Assembly: GCA_040275425.1 (NCBI GenBank)
Contig: JBEOKB010000241.1
Location: forward strand, 1 to 39,013
Direction of reading: 5' to 3'
DNA length: 39,013 nucleotides
DNA from: Pinisolibacter sp040275425
Lineage (GTDB): Bacteria > Pseudomonadota > Alphaproteobacteria > Rhizobiales > Ancalomicrobiaceae
Positions within the stretch are counted from its first letter, which is position 1; every line of letters starts with the position of its first letter. The notes under the pieces are model-generated. The model saw nothing but the letters and a program-made list of their open reading frames with translations, had not been told where the DNA came from and did no database searches. The translations under genes were made by a program, and so were the position numbers. Below are positions 1-7,048 of the stretch, piece by piece.

Positions 1-150
1 CTCGAGCTGGGGATCGGGGCGGGTCTCGGCCTTGACGGCCGGGGCCGCGTCCTTGACCTCGGCGCCGCCCGTCTCGAGCTTCAGAGCCTCCTCGACCGCC
101 GAGAGCGCTGCTTCGACGGGGTCGATGGTCTTGTTGGGGTTGGTCGCCAT
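1..150 (-). CDS. Hypothetical protein, N-terminal 50 residues (truncated by window edge)
   Basis: An ATG on the minus strand at 148-150 opens a frame that stays open to the window edge. The visible protein starts MATNPNKTIDPVEAALSAVE and continues with a Lys/Glu/Ala-rich, probably helical segment (EEALKLETGGAEVKDAAP). I do not recognise a domain in 50 residues. The charged, low-complexity composition would suit the start of a coiled-coil or intrinsically disordered protein. The gene is divergent from the Hpt gene, with a 548-base gap between them. Only the start is visible, so function is unassigned. Confidence 0.6.
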   Translation of the reverse strand, partial: MATNPNKTIDPVEAALSAVEEALKLETGGAEVKDAAPAVKAETRPDPQLE

Positions 151-698
151 GTTGGTCAGTCGCCTCGCGTCCGTACACCGTACACACCGGATCTTCCTCG
201 TGATCGCGCCCGCATCTCCTGGAGGTGCCGCGCTTCACGGGAGGGTCCCCGGTATCACTCAGACCGTTGATCCTTCGCGAACGTCCGCTCCGTTCGCCTT
301 CGTCACACCGGTCGCCGGGTCGAAGAGGAGCTCTTCCCTCGCGGGAATCGCAGTTCCGCCTCTTCGCAGTTCATGCCGCACTTCGATGGTAACGGGACAT
401 TAACGAATAGGAAACCGCCGCCGCCCGGTTTTACCGATCATCGTTAACGGTGGCGGATTTCCTTGTGGATCGTCGCTTCGAGGCGGTGTCGACGACGGTT
501 CGGACGCGCCCGTCGGGCACGCACGCGGGCGGGTGGACGCAGGGGAATGCGCGTGCGTCAACCCTTCGTTCACCGCGAATCGAGGCCGAGGGGGGCGGGC
601 GCGCGGGTTTCGGCCGGATTTAACGAGATGGGCAGCGGGCGCGCGGCAGGATGGGGGCGAGCGGACGAGGGGTCCGCACGACGGACGAGGGCAGCCCG
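151..698. other. Intergenic region, 548 bp, divergent promoters expected
   Basis: No convincing gene is seen. Open frames here are GC-driven and overlap each other on both strands. The stretch separates two divergently read genes and so should hold both promoters. Visible structure: a GAAGAG-GAG-CTCTTC inverted repeat at 322-336 and two isolated TTAAC half-sites at 400-404 and 444-448 in a locally AT-richer patch. The TTAAC motifs are not in TTAA-N7-TTAA spacing, so CtrA control cannot be claimed. Confidence 0.5.
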
Positions 699-1085
699 AT
701 GGCGACGATGCAGGCGATGGTGACGAGCGCGACGAACCCGGTGACGGCGACGATCACGCGCGGTCGGGGCCCGGCCCCGGTCGATCTCGTCCATCTGGCC
801 CGCCAGACCTTCGGCTCGGCCGAACTCGAACGCGAAGTGCTGCGGCTGTTCGTCGATCAGGGCGCGGATCTGGTCGGGCGCATCGCGCGGGCCGATCGGA
901 TCGAGCGGGCGGCACTGGTCCATCGGCTCAAGGGCTCGGCGCGCAGCATCGGTGCGGGGCGGGTGGCGCGTCTGACCGAGGCGCTGGAGGCGCCGGAACT
1001 GGCCGAGGCGGAGGCGCGGCGGCTGATCGGCGCGCTCGAGGAGGCGGTCGGCGAGGTCGAGAGCTTCGTTCACTCCATCTTCTGA
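699..1085 (+). CDS. Stand-alone Hpt (histidine phosphotransfer) domain protein
   Basis: A 128-residue protein that is essentially one Hpt four-helix bundle. Residues 74-81 read VHRLKGSA, the typical Hpt signature, with H75 as the predicted phosphoacceptor; the following helix ends in GAGRVARLTE. Hpt proteins relay phosphate between receiver domains of multistep two-component systems in the cytosol. No kinase or receiver gene lies beside it, so its partners must be elsewhere. I chose the ATG at 699 because a GAGGG ribosome-binding site lies about 8 bases upstream; an in-frame extension to 651 has no such site. The first 25 residues are Thr/Ala-rich and probably unstructured. Confidence 0.82.
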   Translation: MATMQAMVTSATNPVTATITRGRGPAPVDLVHLARQTFGSAELEREVLRLFVDQGADLVGRIARADRIERAALVHRLKGSARSIGAGRVARLTEALEAPELAEAEARRLIGALEEAVGEVESFVHSIF

Positions 1086-1251
1086 TCGCGGGCGAGGCAC
1101 CCCGTCGCAGGTTTCCGCGAGCGGATGCGCGGCGCGGCGGCTTGACGCGCGCGCCGGATGCGGCCATTCGAAGGGCGCGACAGCGCCGTGGCCGCCGAAA
1201 GGCGGGGGGAACCGGCGACTTTCGACCCCGTTTCTCGTTCGAGTACGTCTC

Positions 1252-1572
1252 ATGCCCAAGATCACCTTCATTCCCTACCGCCAGGAAGAGATCATCGTGG
1301 AGGCCGAGGTCGGCTCGACGGTGATGGAGGCGGCCGTGCGCAACGGCGTGCCCGGCATCGAGGCCGAGTGCGGTGGCGCCTGCGCCTGCGCCACCTGCCA
1401 CGTCTACGTGGACGAGGCGTGGGCCGGGAAGGTCGGTACGCCTCAGCCGATGGAAGAGGACATGCTCGACTTCGCCTGGGAGGTGAAGCCGACCTCGCGG
1501 CTGTCGTGCCAGATGAAGGTGAGCGAGGACCTCGACGGCCTCGTCGTCCACGTGCCCGAGCGGCAGGCCTGA
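1252..1572 (+). CDS. [2Fe-2S] ferredoxin, adrenodoxin/Isc type
   Basis: A 106-residue ferredoxin of the vertebrate/ISC-type (adrenodoxin-like) family. Cluster ligands are C40-x5-C46-x2-C49 and C86 (RLSCQM); C44 is an additional cysteine in the loop. It ends with the family-typical DGLVVHVPERQA tail. Such proteins carry single electrons in the cytosol to Fe-S assembly machinery, P450s or ring hydroxylases. The next gene encodes a flavin-dependent NADPH reductase of the type that reduces ferredoxins, so the two may form one electron-transfer chain. A strong hairpin lies between them, so they may be only partly co-transcribed. Confidence 0.92.
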   Translation: MPKITFIPYRQEEIIVEAEVGSTVMEAAVRNGVPGIEAECGGACACATCHVYVDEAWAGKVGTPQPMEEDMLDFAWEVKPTSRLSCQMKVSEDLDGLVVHVPERQA

Positions 1573-1606
1573 GCGGCAGGCCCGAGCGGATCGCATCCCG
1601 TGCGGG

Positions 1607-1646
1607 AACGGCTTTGCGCCGTCGGCACGGATGCGGCAAAGCCGTT
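1607..1646 (+). terminator. 11-bp perfect stem-loop between ferredoxin and reductase genes
   Basis: AACGGCTTTGC at 1607-1617 pairs perfectly with GCAAAGCCGTT at 1636-1646 across an 18-base loop, and GCTTTCG follows. It begins 34 bases after the ferredoxin stop codon and ends 95 bases before the reductase start. It could be an intrinsic terminator or attenuator. The U-tract is weak, so it could also be a processing or mRNA-stability element. Confidence 0.55.
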
Positions 1647-1741
1647 GCTTTCGAGACGCCGCGCGAGCGGCTAGACAGACGGGACGCGCGCGGCGCCCCC
1701 GTCGCGCCCCGACATCGACCCCCTGGACCGGAACCCGACCC

Positions 1742-2770
1742 ATGTCCGAACGCATCACCACCGACGTCGTCATCATCGGAGCCGGGCCGGTCGGCCTGTT
1801 CGCCGTGTTCGAACTCGGCCTGCTCGACCTCAAGTGCCATCTGATCGACATTCTCGACAAGCCGGGCGGCCAGTGCGCCGAGCTCTATCCGGAGAAGCCG
1901 ATCTACGACATTCCGGCCTATCCGGTGATCGGGGCGCAGGAGCTGATCGACAAGCTCCAGGAGCAGATCAAGCCGTTCGCCCCGACCTTCCACTACGGCC
2001 AGCAGGTCGAGAAGGTCGAGAAGCTCGAGGACGGCTCGTTCGTGGTCGGCACCGATGCCGGCACCGAGTTCCAGGCCAAGGTGGTGGTGATCGCGGCCGG
2101 CGGCGGCTCGTTCCAGCCCAAGCGCCCGCCGGTGCCCGAGATCGAGGGCTACGAGGGCACTTCGGTGTTCTATTCGGTGCGCAAGATGGACGCGTTCCGC
2201 GATCAGGAGATCGTCATCGTCGGTGGTGGCGATTCCGCGCTCGACTGGACGCTCAATCTGCAGCCGATCGCCAAGCGGGTGACGCTGGTGCATCGCCGCG
2301 ACGACTTCCGCGGCGCGCCGCATTCGGTCGAGCAGATGCGGGCGCTGGTCGCCGAGGGCAAGCTCGATCTGGTCATCGGCCAGGTCGCCTCGCTGACGGG
2401 CGACGGCAAGACCCTCGAGGCGGTGGTGATCAAGCAGAACGACGGCATGCAGGTGAGCATCCCGGCGACGCGGATGATGCCGTTCTTCGGGCTGACCATG
2501 AAGCTCGGCCCGATCGCCGAGTGGGGCCTGAACCTGACCGAGAACCTGATCAAGGTCGACACCGAGAAGTTCGAGACCTCGGAGCCGGGCATCTTCGCCA
2601 TCGGCGACATCAACTGGTATCCGGGTAAGCTCAAGCTGATCCTCTCCGGCTTCCACGAGGCGGCGCTGATGGCGCAGGCGGCGAAGAAGATCGTCGATCC
2701 GACCAAGCGGCTGGTGTTCCAGTACACGACCTCGTCGACCTCGCTGCAGAAGAAGCTCGGCGTGAACTGA
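1742..2770 (+). CDS. Ferredoxin/flavodoxin-NADP+ reductase, thioredoxin-reductase-like (type 2)
   Basis: A 342-residue flavoprotein with an FAD-binding GAGPVG at 13-18 and an NADPH-binding GGGDSA at 161-166. The C-terminal FAD motif is GIFAIGDINWYPG, followed by a TTSSTSLQKKLGV tail typical of YumC-type ferredoxin-NADP+ reductases. The redox-active CxxC of true thioredoxin reductases is absent from the NADPH domain, which supports electron transfer to a ferredoxin or flavodoxin instead. The ferredoxin gene immediately upstream is the obvious candidate partner. An in-frame extension to 1631 exists, but family alignment (MSERITTDVVIIGAGPVG) fixes the start at 1742. Confidence 0.92.
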   Translation: MSERITTDVVIIGAGPVGLFAVFELGLLDLKCHLIDILDKPGGQCAELYPEKPIYDIPAYPVIGAQELIDKLQEQIKPFAPTFHYGQQVEKVEKLEDGSFVVGTDAGTEFQAKVVVIAAGGGSFQPKRPPVPEIEGYEGTSVFYSVRKMDAFRDQEIVIVGGGDSALDWTLNLQPIAKRVTLVHRRDDFRGAPHSVEQMRALVAEGKLDLVIGQVASLTGDGKTLEAVVIKQNDGMQVSIPATRMMPFFGLTMKLGPIAEWGLNLTENLIKVDTEKFETSEPGIFAIGDINWYPGKLKLILSGFHEAALMAQAAKKIVDPTKRLVFQYTTSSTSLQKKLGVN

Positions 2771-2794
2771 GCGATCCCTCGCGGGCCTCGTGCG

Positions 2795-2820
2795 ACGGGC
2801 GTCCCTCGGGGCGCCCGTTT
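2795..2820 (+). terminator. Rho-independent terminator after the reductase gene
   Basis: ACGGGCG (2795-2801) pairs with CGCCCGT (2812-2818) across a 10-base loop, and TTT follows. It lies 25 bases after the reductase stop codon, which is a usual terminator position. Confidence 0.65.
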
Positions 2821-2892
2821 CGCATTTCGGGGGCGCGCGTGATTGCGGCGGGGAGTGGGGGCGGCTAGCCTCGGGGGAGGCTGGAGGGTTCC

Positions 2893-3444
2893 ATGTTCGA
2901 CTTCGACGGTGCGGTGCTGCTTCCCATCGACATGCAGGTGGCGATCGATCTGCCGGGGCGCCCGGCGCGCGCCAATCCGCGCCTCGACGAGAACGGACTG
3001 CGGCTGCTCGCGCTGTGGCGGGCGAAGGGGCTGCCGATCGTCCACGTGCGCCACGATTCGGTCGAGCCCACGAGCTGGTTCCGTCCGGGGCATCCGGGCA
3101 ATGCGCCGCGCCCCGGCTTCGAGCCGCGCGAGGGCGAGGGGCTGGTCACGAAGTCGGTCAATTCGGCCTTCATCGGCACCGATCTCGACCTGCGCCTGCG
3201 TCGGCTCGGGGCGAAGCGGGTGGTCGCCTTCGGCTGGGCCACCGACATGTGCGTATCGACCACCATCCGCACCGGCGCCAACATGGGCTGGGAGATGGTG
3301 ATGGTGGCGGACGCCTGCGACTGCTGCGACCTGCCCGATCCGATCGGCGGCGGGATCATCCCGGCCGAGGAGATCCACCGCGTCCACGTCGCGACGTTGG
3401 CGGCGGACTTCTGTCGGGTGGTGGGGGTCGGGGAACTGGCGTGA
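2893..3444 (+). CDS. Isochorismatase-family cysteine hydrolase
   Basis: A 183-residue cytosolic protein with the complete triad of the cysteine-hydrolase (isochorismatase-like) superfamily: D13 in LLPIDMQ, K87 in LVTKSVNSAF and nucleophile C120 in WATDMCVSTT. The family includes nicotinamidases, N-carbamoylsarcosine amidases and isochorismatases, and the substrate cannot be told from sequence. DxxxNGLRLLALWR and IVHVRHDS are typical of the nicotinamidase-like branch. A GGAGG-like site (GGGGGAGGCTGGAGGG) precedes the ATG. The gene is convergent with the methyltransferase gene 22 bases downstream, and no pathway neighbours narrow the role. Confidence 0.85.
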   Translation: MFDFDGAVLLPIDMQVAIDLPGRPARANPRLDENGLRLLALWRAKGLPIVHVRHDSVEPTSWFRPGHPGNAPRPGFEPREGEGLVTKSVNSAFIGTDLDLRLRRLGAKRVVAFGWATDMCVSTTIRTGANMGWEMVMVADACDCCDLPDPIGGGIIPAEEIHRVHVATLAADFCRVVGVGELA

Positions 3445-3466
3445 GCCGCTCGAGCGCTCGGGCCGT

Positions 3467-4084
3467 TCAGATGCGTCGAAACACCGAAAACTGGAACTTC
3501 TGAACCGCGCCGTTCGGGGTCCGATGGGCGTGATCTCGGCTCTCGACCAACTCGAAGTCGGTGCCCAGCACGGCGGCGAGGCTTTCGGCGTCGTGGCGGG
3601 CGACGGGGAGGCCGCTGCACTTTTCGGGACCGTCCGGGGCGAAGGTGGCGATGACGGCGTGACCGCCGCCGCGGAGCGCTCGACGGAGAGCCTCGACATA
3701 GGCGCGCCGATCCTCCTCGGTGGTGAGGAAATGGAACGCGGCGCGATCGTGCCAGACGTCCCAGGTCCGCGCGGGGCGCCATTCGGTCACGTCGGCGGCG
3801 ATCCAAGTGATCGCGTCGCCGGCCGCACCGAGGCGTGCCCGGGCGGCGGCGAGCGCCGTGGCCGACAGATCGAGAACCGTGAGATCGCCGTATCCGCGCG
3901 CCGACAGGGCATCGACGAGGCGAGAGGCGCCGCCGCCGATGTCGATCACCGACGAGGCGGGGGATGCGCCCAGGTGTTCGAGGAGGTCGAGCGAGGGGGC
4001 GGGCGTCTCCTGAAACCAGCTCACGTCCGTTTCGGATCTGGTCGCATAGACCCTGTCCCAATGGTCTCGCCGCTGCGTCGTCAT
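3467..4084 (-). CDS. Class I SAM-dependent methyltransferase
   Basis: A 205-residue methyltransferase. It starts with MTTQRRDHWDRVYATRSETD, followed by the SAM-binding glycine loop VIDIGGGAS (46-54), the acidic strand-2 residue D72 in TVLDLS, and an ITWIAADV segment. DRAAFHFL is characteristic of the TPMT/UbiE-like small methyltransferases that begin HWDxxY. The target is unknown. I chose the start at 4084 because GGAGG lies 8 bases upstream; an in-frame extension to 4111 adds nine residues without a better site. It lies downstream of the TadG-like gene on the same strand with an 81-base gap, so co-transcription is possible but not shown. Confidence 0.85.
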   Translation of the reverse strand: MTTQRRDHWDRVYATRSETDVSWFQETPAPSLDLLEHLGASPASSVIDIGGGASRLVDALSARGYGDLTVLDLSATALAAARARLGAAGDAITWIAADVTEWRPARTWDVWHDRAAFHFLTTEEDRRAYVEALRRALRGGGHAVIATFAPDGPEKCSGLPVARHDAESLAAVLGTDFELVESRDHAHRTPNGAVQKFQFSVFRRI

Positions 4085-4165
4085 CCGCGAACCTCCGTCG
4101 TCCGGCGCCACAGTGCACGGAACGACGGGGCAGGGGAAGGCGGGCCGTTTCGGATCGCGCTCCCC

Positions 4166-5542
4166 TCAGCGCGAGACGTAGACCGGGATCTGGGTCGCCA
4201 TGCGGAAGAGGGTGTCGACGGCGGTGACGATGTCGGAGGAGGTCGAGGCGTAGAGCGCCATGTCCGCCGTCGAGGCGCAGGCGGCCATGTTGGCGGCGAT
4301 CTTCGGCTTCAGGGTATTCTTGACGTAGAGGTAGCGCGACTCGCTCGCGTCGGGGCTCAGGGTCGGGACGAGGTATTCGACGTCGAGCGTCATCAGCGAC
4401 ACGCCCTTGGCCTTGATCGGGGCGCACAGCGACGGGTCGAAGCCCTGGATGTCCCAATCGAAGCCGTGATCGGTGGTGCGGAAGTAGGGCGAATAGTCGA
4501 CGAAGGCGGGGTCGCGGCCGAGCGTGTACGTCTTTCCCCGCCACGAGGTGACCTCGATCTGGGTGGCCGAATCCTCGACGCCGTCGGTCATCAGCACGAC
4601 GTAGGCCTTGGGGGCGGCGGCGGTCTTGCCGTCGCCGGCGACGATGGTCTCACGGCCCAGTTCGCCGAAGAGGGTGTGATAGTCGGTGCCGGTCCGGCCG
4701 ACCGTATAGTCGATGTCGACGGCGGCGAGGGCGGTGGCGGCGGCGTCGAGATTGGACGAGACGGGGAAGACGACGGTCGACTTGTTGGAGAAGGTGCGCA
4801 GCGAGACGCGGATGGTCGCGCCGTAGCCCGCGGCGATCGAGGCGGCCTGCTTCGTCTTGGCCTGGGCGAGGACGTTGGAGACGGCCGACTTGACCACGTC
4901 GAGGCGCAGCTTCGCCCCGGCCCGGCGCGCCGCGCTCACCGTGTCCGTTCCCGACTGGAGGTGGCAGGCGATGGTGCAGCCGATCGAATTCAACATCGTG
5001 GCCTGATCGGCCGCGGTGGCGCCGATGGCCATCGAGTGCGAGGTGTCGATCAGGAAGTGGATGTCGACGTAGGTCGGCAGCGCGAGGCTGGTCACGGCGG
5101 TGGCCGATCCGGCGATGGTGTAGCCCTCGATGCCGAGCACCCGCGAGAACACGGTCCCGACCCGGGCGGACCAGTCGAGTTTGGAGGTGATCCGGCTCGT
5201 GTCGGCGGCGACGGTCGCGATGTCGGACTGGAGCGTGACGTCGGTGATGGTGGCGGCGACGCTGGTGAAGTGGGTCAGAGCGGCACTCTGAGCGGCGGTG
5301 CGATCGGCGACGGTCGTCCCGCCGCCGGTGCCGGCCTTGGCCTTGATCGCGCCGGTGAGGGCGGCGGCGTCGGCGGCCGACTGCAGCGAGATGCGCGCGC
5401 GATAGACGCGGGCGACGTCGACACCGCCACCCATGGCGGCGAGCATCACGCTCGAGGCGACCGTGAAGGGAAGGACGACCGATCCGCGGCGATCTCGGAA
5501 GAACGCGATCAGTCGATTCTCGAACCGCTCGAAGCGAGACAT
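4166..5542 (-). CDS. TadG-like pseudopilin with C-terminal VWA domain
   Basis: A 458-residue protein. It has a short basic N-terminus, then one hydrophobic segment (about residues 20-40, RRGSVVLPFTVASSVMLAAMGG) followed by DVARVYRARISLQSAADAAALTGA, the TadE/TadG leader pattern. A von Willebrand A domain starts near residue 158 with the metal-site motif DTSHS (166-170) and a later LMTDG. Proteins of this type are membrane-anchored minor pilins or envelope proteins linked to Tad/Flp pili, though in Hyphomicrobiales many are orphans. No cpaA-F or tadBC genes are in the window. The start was set at the ATG at 5542 because the leader begins there; the frame extends to 5590 without support. Confidence 0.8.
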   Translation of the reverse strand: MSRFERFENRLIAFFRDRRGSVVLPFTVASSVMLAAMGGGVDVARVYRARISLQSAADAAALTGAIKAKAGTGGGTTVADRTAAQSAALTHFTSVAATITDVTLQSDIATVAADTSRITSKLDWSARVGTVFSRVLGIEGYTIAGSATAVTSLALPTYVDIHFLIDTSHSMAIGATAADQATMLNSIGCTIACHLQSGTDTVSAARRAGAKLRLDVVKSAVSNVLAQAKTKQAASIAAGYGATIRVSLRTFSNKSTVVFPVSSNLDAAATALAAVDIDYTVGRTGTDYHTLFGELGRETIVAGDGKTAAAPKAYVVLMTDGVEDSATQIEVTSWRGKTYTLGRDPAFVDYSPYFRTTDHGFDWDIQGFDPSLCAPIKAKGVSLMTLDVEYLVPTLSPDASESRYLYVKNTLKPKIAANMAACASTADMALYASTSSDIVTAVDTLFRMATQIPVYVSR

Positions 5543-5811
5543 GGACACACCCGTACGATATCCTTCTACTTGCGGGGCGCAACATGACACCGACTCTTGA
5601 AAGATCTGATAAGCAACTCGCTCGAGTTATTCGGTGTATTCTTCGGTTAATTGATCTGATACTATGAAGATGTTTGTTTCAAATTCGCTTCGATGACCCT
5701 TGTGCCGAACCTTTCGCCGGAGGGTCGGCTTCGCGTTCGGCGGGCTTGCTCTCCGCCGGTGTTGTCGCGACAATCGACCGACGAAGGTCGTCGCCGGATC
5801 CGAGCCGCCCC
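5543..5811. promoter_or_regulatory. AT-rich divergent intergenic region
   Basis: This region separates the minus-strand TadG-like gene and the plus-strand CoxE-type gene and is clearly AT-richer than its surroundings between about 5590 and 5690. It holds a 9-bp direct repeat GATCTGATA at 5603-5611 and 5653-5661, 50 bp apart, and the inverted repeat AACTCG-CT-CGAGTT between the copies. This could be an operator pair, but no regulator can be named. Confidence 0.4.
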
Positions 5812-6987
5812 ATGTTCATCACCTTCTTCACCGAGTTGAAATCCGCCGGGCTGCCGGTCTCGCTGCGCGAGTATCTGACGCTGATGGAGGCGCTGGAGAA
5901 GGACTTGGCCGAGAGACGCGTCGAGGACTTCTACCACCTCGCGCGCGTGTGCCTGGTCAAGGACGAGAAGTATCTCGACAAGTTCGATCGGGTGTTCGGC
6001 CACGTCTTCAAGGGGCTGGACCTCATGTCGGAAGCGACCGAGGCGGAGATCCCCGAGGAGTGGCTGCGCAAGCTGGCCGAACGGTTCCTGACCGAGGAGG
6101 AGAAGGCCGAGATCGAGGCGCTCGGCGGGTTCGAAAAGCTGATGGAGACGCTCAAGAAGCGGCTCGAGGAACAGAAGGGGCGCCACCAGGGCGGCAACAA
6201 GTGGATCGGCACGGCCGGGACCTCGCCGTTCGGCGCCTACGGCTACAACCCTGAAGGCATCCGCATCGGCCAGGACAAGTCGCGCCATCGCCGCGCGGTC
6301 AAGGTGTGGGACAAGCGCGAGTTCAAGGATCTCGACGGTTCGATCGAACTGGGCACGCGCAACATCAAGGTGGCGCTCAAGCGTCTGCGTCGCTTCGCCC
6401 GCACGGGCGCGGCCGACGAACTGGATCTCGACGGCACGATCAAGGCGACGGCCGAGCGCGGATACCTCGACGTCAAACTGCGGCCGGAACGGCGCAATGC
6501 GGTGAAACTCCTCGTGTTCTTCGACGTCGGCGGGTCGATGGACGACCACGTGCGGGTGTGCGAGGAGCTGTTCTCGGCGGTGCGTACCGAGTTCAAGACG
6601 ATGGAGTGGTTCTACTTCCACAATTGTCTCTACGACTACGTGTGGAAGCGCAACGACCGGCGCCACACCGAGAAGGTCGAGACGATGTCGGTGCTGCACA
6701 AGTACCCGTCGGATTACAAAGTGGTGTTCGTCGGCGACGCCTCGATGAGCCCTTACGAGATCACCTATCCGGGCGGGTCGGTCGAATACTGGAACGAGGA
6801 GGCGGGGGCGACGTGGCTGCAGCGGGTGACCACGGTCTATCCCAAGACGGTGTGGCTCAACCCGACGCCCGAGGACTGGTGGGGCTACACGCCGTCGATC
6901 GGCATGATGGCCAAGCTCATGGCCGGCCGCATGTTCCCGCTCACCCTCGAGGGCCTCGACCGGGCGGCGCGGGAACTGGTGCGGTGA
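5812..6987 (+). CDS. CoxE-type VWA domain protein (MoxR-associated)
   Basis: A 391-residue protein of the CoxE-like VWA family. The start MFITFFTELKSAGLPVSLRE is the conserved beginning of this group, which places the initiation codon at 5812 although the frame is open further upstream. The metal-site motif is DVGGS at 238-242 (canonical DxSxS with Gly at the third position, common in this family). Long charged helices precede it. These proteins work with a MoxR AAA+ ATPase as a chaperone pair that inserts metal cofactors or remodels complexes. The likely partner is the MoxR gene at 16005-16850, 9 kb away on the other strand; the two genes are usually adjacent. Confidence 0.88.
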   Translation: MFITFFTELKSAGLPVSLREYLTLMEALEKDLAERRVEDFYHLARVCLVKDEKYLDKFDRVFGHVFKGLDLMSEATEAEIPEEWLRKLAERFLTEEEKAEIEALGGFEKLMETLKKRLEEQKGRHQGGNKWIGTAGTSPFGAYGYNPEGIRIGQDKSRHRRAVKVWDKREFKDLDGSIELGTRNIKVALKRLRRFARTGAADELDLDGTIKATAERGYLDVKLRPERRNAVKLLVFFDVGGSMDDHVRVCEELFSAVRTEFKTMEWFYFHNCLYDYVWKRNDRRHTEKVETMSVLHKYPSDYKVVFVGDASMSPYEITYPGGSVEYWNEEAGATWLQRVTTVYPKTVWLNPTPEDWWGYTPSIGMMAKLMAGRMFPLTLEGLDRAARELVR

Positions 6988-7048
6988 GGGGCGAAGGCGT
7001 CGATCCCGGTTTGCGTCTAGAGTAGAGGCGACGAATCGGGAGACGCAG

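Noticed and set aside
391..450. CtrA site in the 151-698 region
   Set aside because: Two TTAAC motifs are 40 bases apart with no TTAA-N7-TTAA spacing; chance cannot be excluded.
1141..1169. CTTGAC as a -35 element for the ferredoxin gene
   Set aside because: At 17-base spacing the -10 position reads CCATTC, which is too far from TATAAT to support a promoter call.
533..1324. Overlapping long open frames on both strands around the Hpt gene
   Set aside because: Low-complexity Arg/Gly/Ala translations; the Hpt gene with its signature and ribosome-binding site accounts for the region.
3524..5587. Very long plus-strand open frame (687 codons) opposite the methyltransferase and TadG-like genes
   Set aside because: Gly/Arg/Asp/Val-rich composition typical of an antisense frame over GC-rich coding DNA; no domain, and two convincing genes occupy the other strand.
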